This document shows, in pieces, positions 17,275 through 28,921 of a stretch of 64,000 nt of DNA. The DNA comes from Acanthamoeba lenticulata. Taxonomy: Eukaryota; Discosea; Longamoebia; Acanthamoebidae. The notes below the pieces were generated by a model that worked only from the letters and a program-made list of their open reading frames with translations, did no database searches and had not been told where the DNA came from. The position numbers and the translations under genes are program-made. Numbering within the stretch: the stretch's first letter is position 1; each line of letters opens with the position of its first letter. The stretch lies in NCBI GenBank assembly GCA_002179805.1, contig NAVB01000470.1, forward strand, positions 51,073-115,072, written 5' to 3'.

Positions 17275-17679
17275 GCCCACTTCCTCTTCTCTGCGAAAGG
17301 GTGCCTTCTTGTGGAAGGAAGGCCTCTGAAAAACATGCAAATAATTAAAAATAAAAAAGAACTTTTTTTTTCTTGGTGCGTGCCACAATGTGGAGCGAAG
17401 CAGCCGCTGTCTGAGCCATAAAGGTCGGGCAGGTATCTGTGGTTGGGCAAGGTGCCTAGTCTTTGGGTTACTTCGATTGTTTTTTTCAAGATGATAAATC
17501 CTCAACCTCAAGGCCCCGACCCGACCGAGGCGGTATCACTGCCGAGGCGGGCACGGCCAAGACTTCACCCATGACGCTACCACCGGCCTTTTTGTTGTTT
17601 GTTTTCTTCTTGAGGAACACCACAGACGAATAAATACTTCTTTCAAAACGGTTGTACAGTTTACGCGGGGAAGCCGGCT
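17275..17679. other. convergent 3' intergenic region
   Basis: About 400 bases between the stop codons of the vWA-RING gene and the DENN-PH gene. There is an A/T-rich stretch near 17335-17375 suitable for polyadenylation. Open frames here are only shadows. Confidence 0.5.
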
Positions 17680-20600
17680 TCAAGGAGAAGGACTGTTGAT
17701 GATCTGGCATTCGAGGCCGACTTGCTGGAAGGCGTTGAGCCAGCGCAGGCCGTCCTCCTTGGACTGGGCCTCGATGTAGTACGTGCGCGCCTGCTGGCCG
17801 GTCGTGCTGCCCTCTCCGCGTGTCTTGACCTCGATCAAGTTGTTCCGCTTCAGCGTCGTGTGCGCCACATAAAAGCCGACATCGGTCACCTTCCGCAGCG
17901 GTACCACGCCGCATGGCTTCCGCTTGTCCTTGGGTCTATAGAAGAAGATCACCATCACAACCATGAACCCCATCAACCATTATCATCAGATAAACAAGTT
18001 GATAACGACGACGGAGAACAATGGCTTCGACGTACCGGAAGTAGGAGAGATGTGACTCAGTGAGGACGAACCACCGGGGCTGCCACTTGTCCGAGAGCTG
18101 GATATAGTACTGCTGGCCGGCCAGCTTCACGAGGAGTCCCTCATGCACGATCCGGTTGCCGCCGCCGCCTGCTGAGGTTCCGAGCCCAGCGCCACCGGCC
18201 CCGCTGCCGCCCTCGTCCTCGAGCTCGCCGGCCAAGTCGCCGCTGCCAGAGACCAGCAGCTCGATGCCCTCGCCGCTGGGCTCCCGCGAGCGCGGCGACG
18301 CCCCAGCGCTCACCGGCACCGATGACGCCGTGTACGGATGTGGCGCCTGCAGCGTGTTGGCGCTGCTGCTGGCGGGTGTGGCGGAAGCGGCGGTGGCGCC
18401 AATGGCACTGCCGCTCGGGCTGCCGCTGCTGCTGCTGCCGCCGCCTCCGGGTTTTTTGGGGCTCCATGCCGCACTGCTGGTGTTGCTGTTGCTTGCGCCC
18501 GAGGGCGCGGCCGCGCTCGGCGGCAGGGAAGACAGCATGTACTCGGGCAGCTGCTCGCCCTCGATCCGGCGGAAGTTGATGGGGTCGGAGATCTGGAGGC
18601 TCGGCAGGGCGTCTTCGTCACGGCTCGCGCTGGCCGAGAAGAGACGGTTCCAGATACTTGTCATTCCACCACCGCTGGCCGCGGGACCGCTGGTGCCGCC
18701 GCCATCGCTGCCGTTACTGCTGATGCTGCTACCACCATTGCTGCTGATGCCGCTGCCATTGGGCGACTTGTCCATCGGTCGCCGTCGTCGCTCTTCCTCT
18801 TCCCGCTTCTCCTGCTCGTGCAGGCTCTTGGTGATCTCGTCCCTCGTGATCGCGCCCGTATCGTACATCGTGAACCGTGTCCTGTACAGGCACAATGGTA
18901 CCATTAGCGGGTGAAATTTTTCATGAAATAGAAAATCAAAAAAGAAAAAAAAAGAGAGGAAAAAGTGCCTGGAGCGGTCGGCCGCGGATAAGCCGCCCGG
19001 AGCAGGCTTCTGGGCTTGCGCGGTCGGTTCGGACTTGCCTTGCCGGAGGGCCGCCTGGAGCTGCTCGACTTCGCTGCTGCCCGCCGGCAACAGCTGACTC
19101 AATCTGCATTCACAAAGTGGTAAACAATAAAATACTAAAAATAGTTTTTACAAAAATATTTATCTTTTTAAATTACGGTCGCCAAGAAGGATAAATAATA
19201 ACAAAAAATTGAAAAATTACGGACCTAATGGTGAGCCGCTGCTCGAAGCGACCTGACTTGACAAATCGCTTGTGCCGCTCCTCGATGAAGGTGACGAACA
19301 ACTGCGCCTCCGTCACTAGCCGCAGCAGCGGTTGCATGCTCGCCGGCTTGCTCGCGATGAAGCCCTCGCTGTCAAAGTACTTGGCATTGAAGCTGTTGTC
19401 CGGTGGGAGGAGGCCTCTAGGCGGCAGCGCGGCGGCGGCGTTGTTGCCGGCTGGGGTCTTGCGCATAAAGTCCTTGTAGGTGGCGAGGAGGTCGACCATG
19501 AAGCCGATAAACACGTTCTGTAGGTCTTTGATGAGCGCCTTCGGGAGCGGCTTGCGCTCGCGTCCGCCAACGCCGCCGGACTTGCCCTTGCCCATGAGCG
19601 AGCCCAGGATGGAGAACTGGCCCCCGCCGGCGGCGGACTCGGTAGCCCGCGCCTCCTTGGCGATGCGCTGGAGGCTCTGGACGAGCGGGTCGAGCAGGAC
19701 CGGCGGGACGAGCCCGAGGTCGTCCATGCCCTCCGGGCACAGGACCTTGTTGCTGTCGACGTCGACCACGACGACCTCCTCCATGGCGTCGGACAGTTTC
19801 TTGAGCTCGGGCAGGTGGACTCGCTGGACTCCGACGAGGAACGGCATCGGCGCGCAGCAGAAGGAGAGCAGCGACTGCGGCACCACCGGGATGAAGATGT
19901 GCTGCCAGTTGAACGGGTACAGGATCTTCTCCGCGCGCCGACGAACCAATCACGAGTGAGCTACCGTGGCGTGAGGTCGCGCAGGCGGGGCGAGGTGAGG
20001 TACCGAAGCGGCCGCTTGCACGCAGGAAGTGAGGGTATTGAGGTTGGTCGCGAGGAAGATCATCCGCCGCTCGATAAGCAGCGACGCCAGAATGCTGAAA
20101 ACAAAAACAATGAAGGAAAAGAATAATGAATAAAATAAACAAAACAGGACAAGGACACTGCATCATGTCCCTCCAACCGGTTCGACTATCCCACCCGAGA
20201 GGGACTCTCACTTACCTGGCGATGTTGGTCGCGTCAAGAAAGTGCAGAAGGGGCTCGAAGTTGACGTGGTCCAAGAGGGACTCGCTGTCGTCCGGTCGTG
20301 TGAACGTGTACTCGACCACGTCTCCTGCGTACGTCGTCCCCATAAGCACAGGCCAGACCAGAACTCGCCCAAAAGCGTCCTGCGACGTACCGCTGATCTG
20401 CTTGGTCGGCGTCCTGGTCGTGCCGGCAGCGCCGCCCTGCTGCTGCGGGGGCTGCTGGGGGGAGGGGCGCGGCGCGGCAGAGCCGAGCTGGGGCGGATAG
20501 AGCTGGGCCAGTGGGAGGCTCACATGCAGCGTGCCGCCGGGCACCGGCAGCGGCTCTCGGTAGACGGCGTTGAGGAACTGGGTCGCGGTCTCAAACCCTG

Positions 20601-21078
20601 GGTCGGTCTTCTGGAGGGCGGTGAGCTCCTGGAGGATGGTGGAGAAGATGCTGAAGCAGGGCAGGAAGCTGATGATGCAGATGCACTGAGGGAAGGGAGA
20701 GGCGTGGCTGGCCCCGGGCACGCGCAGGCAGTAGCCCCAGCGCTTGGCGCCATCGCTCTCGGTGAGAGTGAAAGAAAAGGTCTCGCCCTGCTGGACATAG
20801 GACGAGGCATAGGTCTGCATGAAGGTAGTCAGTGGCAGGGCCGGGGGCAGGTCGGGGAAGCAGAACTTCTTGGCCGCTTTGTAGAGCTTGCGCTCCTCCT
20901 CGGCCGCCTTCTGCTCGTGCTTGGGCACGTCACTGGACGTCGAGGCGCGAGGCTGCAGCGGCGGGAAGCGGTAGCGGAGGTGGGGCTTGACGATGGGCGT
21001 GACCGCGGCGCCGCGGTCGGCCCGGAGAGCGACGACGACCACGTAGTCGAAGAGCCGCGAGGGCGGTGGCTGCATCAT
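17680..21078 (-). CDS. DENN-domain protein with C-terminal PH domain, putative Rab GEF
   Basis: Tripartite DENN proteins exchange nucleotide on Rab GTPases. The N-terminal exon (21078 to about 20217) carries uDENN (LFDYVVVVAL) and the start of cDENN. A short exon around 20093-19999 (ILASLLIERRMIFLATNL) and the next one from about 19940 (LYPFNWQHIFIPVVPQSLL then CCAPMPFLVGV) complete the cDENN core. dDENN follows to about 19230 (ALIKDLQNVFIGFMVDLL). Downstream are a charged helix, about 250 residues of Ser/Gly/Ala low complexity, and a PH domain split over two exons (EGLLVKL with KWQPRWFVLTESHLSYF; then VGFYVAHTTLKRN to EDGLRWLNAFQQ). The cDENN core resembles DENND1/2-type proteins. A C-terminal PH domain suggests membrane lipid targeting. 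The start MMQPPPSRLFDY lies just before uDENN. Confidence 0.88.
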
Positions 21079-21400
21079 GACGCCTCTGCCACCAGCCCTG
21101 GCTCTGCACAAGATTTTATTTCGATTATGAAGAATTTCAGGTTGAATTACGACCAAGGCGTAGCCAAAAACTGAAGGTTAACAAGAGAAACGACGTTGAG
21201 TGGGGTGCACATACGAGTAAAGATTGGGGCAAGCTTGCCGCTCGCCTTGGCTCTGTGTTCTGGTTTGCGGCTGGGGCGACTGTAATTGCAGTTTGTATTT
21301 TTCGAAAATGCACTTGTAACACGTTTCGGAAACCGACCGAAGAAAACCAACGCAGCATTGCGCTGGATGCACTGATCGCATCAACTCGGCACAAACACAA
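21079..21400. promoter_or_regulatory. shared divergent promoter region, DENN-PH and ABC transporter
   Basis: A 322-base head-to-head spacer. It must contain both 5' UTRs and promoters. No TATA box or other element could be assigned with confidence. Confidence 0.4.
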
Positions 21401-24400
21401 ATGGGTGCCGCCCTGACCTCGTTCTACCGACGTCATGTTCAGGGTGTGCAGCGCTTGCCTGCAGATGAGGAGTCGCAAAGTGCCAGCAGCAACACGCTCG
21501 GCACAACCACAGCCTCCTCTAAAGTTGACCTCAAAGCCAACCTGCGGGTGATCCGCAAACTGCTTCCTTACCTCTGGCCTGAAGGCCAGTACTTGCTGCG
21601 TCTGCGCGTGGTCTTTTCGCTGCTTTTCCTCTTCTCCAACAACGTGTGGTCTGTGCTCACGCCAATCACCTACAAAAAGTCTGTCGATGATCTCTCCCGA
21701 GCCGATCCCACCTTCCCAATCTTTTGGATTTTTGCCTACTGCGTGCTCAAGTTCCTCGGCCGAGCCTCCAGTGACGTCCGCGATGCCATCTTTGTGCAGG
21801 CATGCTTCCCCTCCTACAGTTACTGTCGGTTTCACAACCATCGAACGGAGCACTGGACTGCCTTGCACGCACCGCTCACGTCTTCCTTCGCTCCATCGTC
21901 GCTGTCTCTTGCTGCTTGCAGGTGTCGCAGGCAGCGCTCAAGTCTGTCTCGCTCGACGTATTCAACCACCTCCACGCGCTCTCGTTGCGCTTCCATCTTA
22001 ACCGACAGACCGGCGGCATCCTACGCGCCATCGAGCGTGGTACCTCCAGCGCCAGGTAGGTCCTGTGCAAACTCGTCGCCCCGCTCGGTCTTTGGGCTGC
22101 TCACATGTTTCCCTCTGTCTCCAGCTACCTGTTGTCGATGATCCTCTTCAACATCTTGCCCATCTTCATCGAGGCACGTGCTGTGATTGCTGCGCCTTGA
22201 GGATTATTATGTGCTGACGTCAGTCTTCTATCTCTCTCTCTCTCTCTCTCGTGCTTCCCAGGTGGGACTGACATGCATAGTGCTCATCTCCATCTACGAC
22301 GTTTGGTTCACGTTAATCACCCTCGCCACGGTCATCATCTACGTCGGTACGATCTTCAACGTTTCAGTCTTTTGTCTATCTAGCGCCCATGGCCCGTCGG
22401 CGCTTTTCGAGAGTGGTGGCTCACACTGTCGATGAAATCGACACCTGCTGATGCAGTCTACACGATTGCGGTCACCGAGTGGCGCAACAAGTTCCGGCGC
22501 CTCATGAATGAGAAGGACAACGAGTCGACCAACAAGGCCGTCGATTCGCTCATCAACTTTGAAACCGTAAAGTACTTTTGCAACGAGCGGCACGAAGCCG
22601 AGCGATTCGAGCGCGCCCTCGATGGTTCGCCTCCTATCCCCCTTTTAGCAGCCATCACCCCTTCTTCTGACCTCTCCTGACTCGGATGTTTGTGTGGCGG
22701 TCCTCTGCACTCTCACAGAGAAGGTGGTGGCGGCGGTCAAGAGCACCACCTCACTGTCGCTTCTCAATTCGGGCCAAGCCATGGTCATCTCCCTCGGCAC
22801 CCTCTTCGTCATGCTTCTTGCGGTACGTCCTCACGCGTGAGGGACCCCTTTCTTCTTCCTCTTCCTCCTTCTCTTCCGAGAGGTGATCCATCTCACACGA
22901 CGCACAGGGCAAGCGAGTGGCGAGCGGTGACATGACGGTCGGCGACTTCGTGTTGGTGAACACCTACATGATGCAGCTCTACACGCCGCTCAATTGGCTC
23001 GGTGCGTTTATACGCATTAAAATAATCTCTTGAACAGGGCTTGACTGACAGGGATTGTTTGTTTGGGGGGGGGGCAGGCACGAGCTACCGTATGATCAAG
23101 CAGTCGATGGTCGACCTGGAGAACCTCTTCACGCTACTCGATGAGCCCGTCGAGGTTGCCGATGCGGACAACGCTCGCCGGCTTGAGATAATCGACGCCG
23201 AGGTCAAGGTACGCATTTCGAGGCGTGCCTCCACAAGAAACGAAACAATCTGGCTCGGGCTGACGGTGGTTTCGGATGTACACAGTTCAAGAATGTGACG
23301 TTCTCCTACAAGGAGAACCTGCCCATCCTGAAGGACGTATCCTTCACCATCCCCAGCGGCCACACCGTGGCCGTGGTGGGGCCTACCGGCTCGGGCAAGT
23401 CGACCCGTACGACTCGGCCTTTTCTTATTTTATATCTGAATTTTATTTGAGTTTCTGTTTTATTGATGTTTCTTTTTGTTTCTTTTAATGATAGTGGCAC
23501 GGCTGCTGTTCCGATTCTACGACCTCGACAGCGGAAAGATCACGGTGGACGACCAGGACATCTCGCGCGTGCGCCAGCGCTCCCTGCGGCAGGCCATCGG
23601 CGTGGTCCCCCAAGACACGGTGAGAAGCCGTCCCCCCTTTCACCTCACGCTCGCTGTGAGGCTGGAGCTCCGCGACTCACGCAGCACATGCCCCACCTTG
23701 TGTAGGTCTTGTTCAACGAGACGATCAAGTACAACATCATGTATGGCCGACCCGACGCCACGGACGACGAAGTCGAGACTGCAGCCAGGCTGGCCCAGAT
23801 CCACGACTTCATCGTGAGCCTGCCGGAGGGCTACGAGACCAAGGTGGGCGAGCGGGGCCTTCGCTTGAGCGGCGGCGAGAAGCAGCGCGTCTCCATCGCC
23901 CGGGCCATCCTCAAGGACCCGGCCGTCATGATCTTTGACGAGGCCACCTCGGCTCTCGACACCCACACCGGTGCTCTTCTTTTGCTTTCTCCTAATCCAC
24001 TGCGTCTCTGAGCTTAAACTCACAACGCACCGACAATCGCCACATACAACAGAAAAGGAGATCCAGGGCGCACTGCGCGAGGTGAGCAAGGGCCGCACGA
24101 CGCTGGTCATCGCCCACAGGCTGTCCACCATCGTCGACGCAGGTACATACGCGCCCGCCCTTTGGGTTCCTGGCATTGTTTCCGTGGCGCCAGCGGCTAA
24201 GACTTGACCCAACGCGGGATGGCAGACGAGATTTTGGTGCTGCGCAAGGGCGAGATCGTGGAGCGGGGCACGCACGAAGAGCTCCTCCAGCTCAACGGCG
24301 AATACGCCGAGATGTGGCACCGCCAGTTGGCCGAGTCCGCCGGCGAGGCCGACAGCGAAGAAGCCGTCCCCGCGACCGCCTCGGCTGCAGGCGTCAAACC

Positions 24401-24428
24401 CCTCATTGACCCTTCTCTCCTCTCGTGA
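21401..24428 (+). CDS. ABCB6/HMT1-type half ABC transporter
   Basis: Half-size exporter with one transmembrane domain and one nucleotide-binding domain. The TMD reads [52 protein letters not shown] and [19 protein letters not shown], matching ABCB6/HMT1 more closely than ATM1/ABCB7. The NBD has Walker [10 protein letters not shown] (split by the intron after 23405), Q-loop VVPQDT, ABC signature [14 protein letters not shown], Walker [14 protein letters not shown] and the HRLST switch. All catalytic motifs are intact. About a dozen short introns interrupt the gene. ABCB6 and HMT1 normally carry an extra N-terminal TMD0 of about five helices. Here only about 50 residues precede the core, so TMD0 is absent. 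Relatives move porphyrins or phytochelatin/glutathione-metal complexes in mitochondrial, lysosomal or vacuolar membranes; the substrate here is unknown. Confidence 0.93.
22229..22250 (+). repeat. CT microsatellite in an ABC transporter intron
   Basis: An uninterrupted (tc)n run of about 20 bases near the 3' splice site of an intron in the ABC transporter. It probably doubles as the polypyrimidine tract. Confidence 0.8.
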
Positions 24429-24581
24429 GCTGCAAAAATTCTTGATCAATAACGAACAACAACCTGGGCCTTCTTTCTCGAGGTTGTCCCTCGCCGACTT
24501 CTTGCTCTTCTCACTTGGCCGGGATCGGTGCCGACCAACCGCTTCTATCAGGTACCTCGTAGAGCTTGTTGAGGGCGGCCT

Positions 24582-25129
24582 TCAGCTCGGAGCCGCGCGT
24601 GCCCACTGGAGCACCGCCTCGTGACCTTCTTCGGTCGCTGCAGCACAAGCCAACTCCACTTCCCATGAGCAGCCGTTGGCACGCGCCCACTGGAGCACTT
24701 GCAAGCGGCCGCCAAGGGCAGCAGCGGCACAGGTGTGCTCGTCCCACGGGCAGCCATTGGCACGCGCCCACTGGAGCACGGCCAGGTGGCCCTTCTGGCG
24801 GCCTTGGATGTGCTAGGCCTGGCATGCAAATACTGAAGCACGGTCAGGTGGCCTCCATGAGCGGCCTGGCGGCAGGTCGCCTGATCCCACGGGCAGCCAT
24901 TGGCATATGCCCACTGGAGCACAGAGAGCCAGCCCTTGCTCGCCACTTGTTCCACGAGCCGCGGTTGAGGCAGGGCAAGAGGCTCTTGTTGTGTGTGAAG
25001 AGGCTGGACAAGCCTGTTCCTGTGGAAAGCGTTGCTCCACGCTTGACACACAGCGCGACAGGCCGGAAGAGAGAGGGGCTGTACAAACTGGAAGATGAAG
25101 CTGACAAGCTCTTCCATTAGGTCACTCAT
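24582..25129 (-). pseudogene. F-box-like/ankyrin-repeat gene with a frameshift
   Basis: The frame starts MSDLMEELVSFIFQFVQPLS and continues LPACRAVCQAW, which looks like an F-box. Ankyrin-type repeats of the kind abundant in Acanthamoeba and its giant viruses follow (VLQWAYANGCPWDQATC, then GHLTVLQYLHA). Near 24795 the repeat pattern jumps to another frame, where it continues cleanly (GHLAVLQWARANGCPWDEHTC, two more repeats) to a stop at 24582. No GT-AG intron fits at the junction. A single missing base in the run that reads ttctgg on the plus strand would account for it, so this is a real disabling indel or a homopolymer sequencing error. The intact length would be about 180 residues, short for the family. 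F-box plus ankyrin proteins usually recruit substrates to SCF ubiquitin ligases. Confidence 0.7.
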
Positions 25130-25175
25130 GGTCGCTCGTTTTCTTTCTTATTGCGCTAGAACAACTGCTCTGAAC

Positions 25176-26399
25176 TCAGAGGGTGGAGCTGAAAGAGATA
25201 TCAACAATGACGGGTCGATGGTCGGTGATGAGCCCACCTGGTGTGTGCGGATCCACGTTGGTGCCCACCTCGTATCGATCCACCTGCGCCAACGCGGCTC
25301 CGGAGCCGCTGTGCGTTCGGACAAAGATGTGGTCGATGGTCATCCCTGGCGAGGCACGGTCGAGCTGTGAGTGAACAATAAGCTAGAAGGAGGCCAAGTG
25401 GTGGTGTACCCTCTGATCGCTGGGACCATCCGGTGAAGGTGCCCGACGCGCGCTTGGGAGCAGAACAAGCATTGACGGCGTTTTGCAGCAACACGCCTGC
25501 TTAACCTTCATCAGCACCACATGCGGCTCAACTGAGTTGACTTGGGGAACGAACCGCTTCCAGAGGTAAAGGCGCGCAGTGCGCGATCGTTGGTGTCGAC
25601 GTTCATGTCGCCCATCACCACGACGCAGGCCGAGGCCTGGTCCCCGTTCTTGGTCATGATGTCGTGCATCTGTATCATGACCGTCTTGGCGCCCTCCACC
25701 TGTGCTGTAGCGCTGCAATGGTCCAGATGGGTGTTGAAGACGTAGAGGGTTGTCTGATCTGGCCTCGCGTCGATCCTCGTGAAACGGGCCCAAGTGCACA
25801 CACGACAACCTGTCACGCCGCACCGCCACACCGCACGTCGTCAAGCTGTGCATCATCATCATCTTGGCTTGAAGAAAAGAGGAGCGATTGAATACTTACA
25901 AGCGCTGTTCCAAGACTTGGAGCCGGGCGTGTGCGGCGTCTCCGAGAGCCAGAACTGACCGCTGAAGAGGGTCATTAGCCAACTGCTGCTGCAAACCTGG
26001 GATGGGAGTACCTCTCCAGGCAGTGGTACTTGGTGGCCAGGTAGAAGATGGGCAATGCCTCGCCTGCCTCGCGGCCGTCGTCCCTGCCTCTTCCCATGCC
26101 GATGTACCTGTGTGCGTTTAGAAACTATGAGTCCCCTCATCTTGCTTCGAGCCGTGTGACTTGAGCACAGGGACGCACCAAGGCAGGCCGGCCTGGATGT
26201 CCTTCATCTGGTGGTGGAGCGACTCTTGCACGCCCAGGAAGTCTGTTCATGGCGCCGGTGAGCGCCCGACCAGTACAGACAGACGGAAAGGCGCCATACC
26301 AGGCGCCTGTTCAACGATAGCTCGCACGTAGCCGGCTTTACGGTTGGGCCACTGGTGTTGCTTGTCGGCAGCCGTGTCAAAGCGGCAGTTGAAGGTCAT
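25176..26399 (-). CDS. endonuclease/exonuclease/phosphatase family enzyme
   Basis: Metal-dependent phosphodiesterase or phosphatase fold (DNase I-like). The exons encode in order MTFNCRFDTAAD, WPNRKAGYVRAIVEQAP, DFLGVQESLHHQMKDIQ, YIGMGRGRDDGREAGEALP, FWLSETPHTPGSKSW, TLYVFNTHLDH, VVVMGDMNVDTND, GTFTGW and TIDHIFVRT, ending TDHRPVIVDIS. The full catalytic set is visible: Asn of TFNC, Glu of VQES, His/Asp of NTHLD, Asp/Asn of GDMN and the terminal Asp-His pair. The subtype with FWLSETP and TIDHIFV is widespread in bacteria and protists and is often secreted or of unknown substrate. I begin at ATG 26399. An upstream exon could extend the N-terminus, since the frame is open back to an acceptor-like cgtgacgtgcag near 26455. 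The stop lies 47 bases upstream of the ankyrin gene start, same strand. Confidence 0.85.
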
Positions 26400-27140
26400 G
26401 ACGCGCGCCCTGCTTGGCTCTTGCAGGGGCCGCACAAGCAATGCACTCGCCTGCACGTCACGTGTTAGGCACCAAGATCGCCACAAACTAGGCTTGGAGG
26501 GAACCTACAGCCCATGTGGCATGCACTTCGCAGGAGGGCCAGGCAGGCACGGCGATTCGTCTGTTAGGGCCCTCTTGCCAGCGCACGACCGCCTGCCCAG
26601 TTGTTACTGCGAACTTGAACTCTTGCTCTGTGCCTGTGACACCACTAACAGACTCAGCAAAAAAGCTGGCACCCGGCCCAGCTGATGGGGGTGCACGAAC
26701 CGCTCGGCAACTTGACTTGCTTTATCCAGACACCATGCCCCACTTGTTCCATCCTACCATTAACGGAAAACAGCAATGAGTGTCAATGGCAAGTCACGTC
26801 TGGTCGCCTAGTACCAGGTGACGGGCTGCGTGGGTGTCCAACAACCGAGAGCTACGTGCTCTCCCACGAGCGCCACCCGTTCGTCGCCAGTGGTAGCATA
26901 GTGTATCCGAACCTCAACCATAGTCGTTGTTTCCATCCTTGCGCTTGACTTCTGGACCTCCTTTTCCTACTTTTCTTCTCTTACTTTTCCTTTTGCTCCG
27001 GTGCCACTCGAGTTTGAGCCTCACCGTAAAACCAGCAGAAACTTGCCGTCATAACCACGTCTCTTGCCGCACTGCAGCTAGACATTTGCAACGAATGGAG
27101 GACCTGCCACTGAGAGTGGCTGGCATGAGGCAGCGACGTT
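26400..27140. other. intergenic tract, nothing assigned
   Basis: About 740 bases between two minus-strand genes. Short open frames occur on the plus strand, but composition and content do not support a protein. It may include a small 5' exon of the phosphatase-family gene. Confidence 0.4.
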
Positions 27141-28873
27141 TTATTGAAGCGGGGGTGAAGCCATGCTGTCACTTTGCGCGAACTGCGCATCCACTTGCAA
27201 GGCCTCGTCACTAGCGCGTTTGTCGATTAAGAGCAAGTTCAAGTGGCTGAGGTACTGCGCAGAGTGGAGCAGATGATGGTTCAAGCCTGTTATCGCGTCT
27301 CTTGCGCGCTGCAGCTCCTCTAGCCAGAACTTGTCACGCTCGTCCTTCGTGCGCTTGAGCTCCTCTTGCCACTCGTTTCTTGCACGCTGCAGTTCCTGCT
27401 GCCAGAACTCGTCACGCTCGTCCCTCGTGCGCTTGAGCTCCTCTTGCCACTCGTCTCTTGCACGCTTGAACTCTTCACGCTCCTCCTGCCACTCGTCTCT
27501 CGCACACTTGAACTCCTCACGCTCCTGCCGCCACTCGTCTCTCGCTCGCTTGAACTCTTCCCGCTCCACGTTTCTCGCCCGCTTGTACTCGTCACGCTCG
27601 TCCCTCGTGCGCTTGAGCTCCTCCTGCCAGAAGTCTCTCGCATGCTTGAACTCCTCACGCTCCTCCTGCCACTCGTCTCTCGCACGCTTGAACTCTTCCC
27701 GCTCCTCCTGCCACTCGTCTCTTGCACGCTTGAACTCCTCACGCTCCACGTTTCTCGCTCGCTTGAACTCTTCACGCTCGTCCCTTGCACGCAGGAGCTC
27801 CTGCTGCCACTCGTTTCTCACACGGTTAAGCTTCTCATGCTCCACGTCTTTCTCTCGCTTGAACTCGTCACGCTCGTCCCTCGTGCGCTTGAGCTCCTCC
27901 TGCCACTCGTCTTTCGCTCGCTTGAACCCCTCACGCTCCTCTCTCACATGCTGGAGCTCCTCCTGCCACTCGTTCTCACGCGCCTCAAGCAGACGCCTAA
28001 ACTGCTCCAGCTCGGGGGCTGTCTTGGCCTCGCCTCTCTCCTCGCGTCCGAGCATGCTGGCCGTCTCTCCTTCTACCGTTGATAGCGCAAGTTTCGCCAG
28101 GGATTTTTTCTTGGCCCGCTCGCTCCCAGCGTCGGCCGATCCCGCTTGCTTCTCCTTACCTTCCTCATTTGGTTTGAGCTCCCCCGATTTCTTCTCCTTT
28201 TCTGCTTCACTTCGGCGCTGCTTCTCTCGCTCGACAAGCCCTGCTATCCTAGCCTTAAACGCCCTATACATGCAGTTCAGTCAGTATGCTTCAAGGTGGG
28301 AGCAGAGATCAAACTGTTCGTACCGTTGCGCCCGCTTATCGATCTCCCCTGCTTTCAGCAGGTTAAGGACACACCACACGTGTTGATTAGGACACGGCGA
28401 AACCATGTGGCGATAGGATGAGCAAGTACTTCTCCGAAAGCAATCGTTCGGCTGGGCCACCGCCCGCTCCTCTCCGAGTCTTCGAGTTGGTACGCGTAGA
28501 ATGTAGTACCTTTCTGCGCTGCTTGGGTGGTAGAGCGCTCTCCTAGCTCCTGGAGCCTGCACTTCATCAAGACGTAATTCTGTCTGATGGCCAGTAGTCC
28601 TTTGGAGACCAAGGCGACCGCTACTTGATCCATCACCTCCTGCTTGGTCGCTTTCGAGTAGGGATCTGCGCCGAACCAAGGCAAACAAAATACCTTTAAA
28701 AGGAAAGCTTGCCTGCGCTTGGGTGTCGCTTCTACACGAAGCCATTTCACTTTTAATGGTAGTTTTTTGGACATTATCACGTTCGCTTCATCGACGTCTT
28801 GCTGGCAAACGACGTCAGCGAATGCGCTTGTTTCGACTGCCATTCGAAGACCCGTTTCGACCACGTCCAGCAT
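27141..28873 (-). CDS. charged-helix protein built of 14-residue repeats
   Basis: The function is not recognised. An N-terminal region (28873 to about 28400) has mixed globular composition (VKWLRVEATPKRRQAFLL; KQEVMDQVAVALVSKG). After one or two short introns a basic KAGEIDKRAQR / AFKARIAGLVEREK helix follows, then a Lys/Glu-rich linker. From about 27990 to 27300 come roughly 15-20 copies of a 14-residue (two-heptad) unit of the type REEFKRARDEWQEE, with variants ERDEFKR and LKRTRD. The regular alternation of Arg/Lys and Glu predicts a long coiled coil or single alpha helix. The C-terminus (GLNHHLLHSAQYLSHLNLLL) is non-repetitive. The join near 28385 is uncertain; a 44-nt intron works. The start lies 48 bases beyond the DBR1 stop on the same strand. 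Confidence 0.65.
27300..27990 (-). repeat. 42-bp coding tandem repeat (14-residue units)
   Basis: The plus strand shows recurring cctgccactcgtctctcgc and cgcttgaactcttcacgctc blocks about 42 bases apart. They encode REEFKRARDEWQEE-type units in the minus-strand gene. Copies differ by a few bases, which suggests repeated unequal exchange. Confidence 0.85.
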
Positions 28874-28921
28874 GCGCGGGTCCTGCTGCCTCCACTGAAC
28901 CAGTTGCGACCCAAAGTCAGT

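Noticed and set aside
20242..21174. Plus-strand frame of 310 residues opposite the DENN gene
   Set aside because: No recognisable domain; the opposite strand shows uDENN/cDENN motifs.
27331..28386. Ser/Leu-rich plus-strand repeat frame
   Set aside because: Mirror of the charged-helix repeats. The minus-strand reading gives regular heptads and an upstream exon, so it is preferred.
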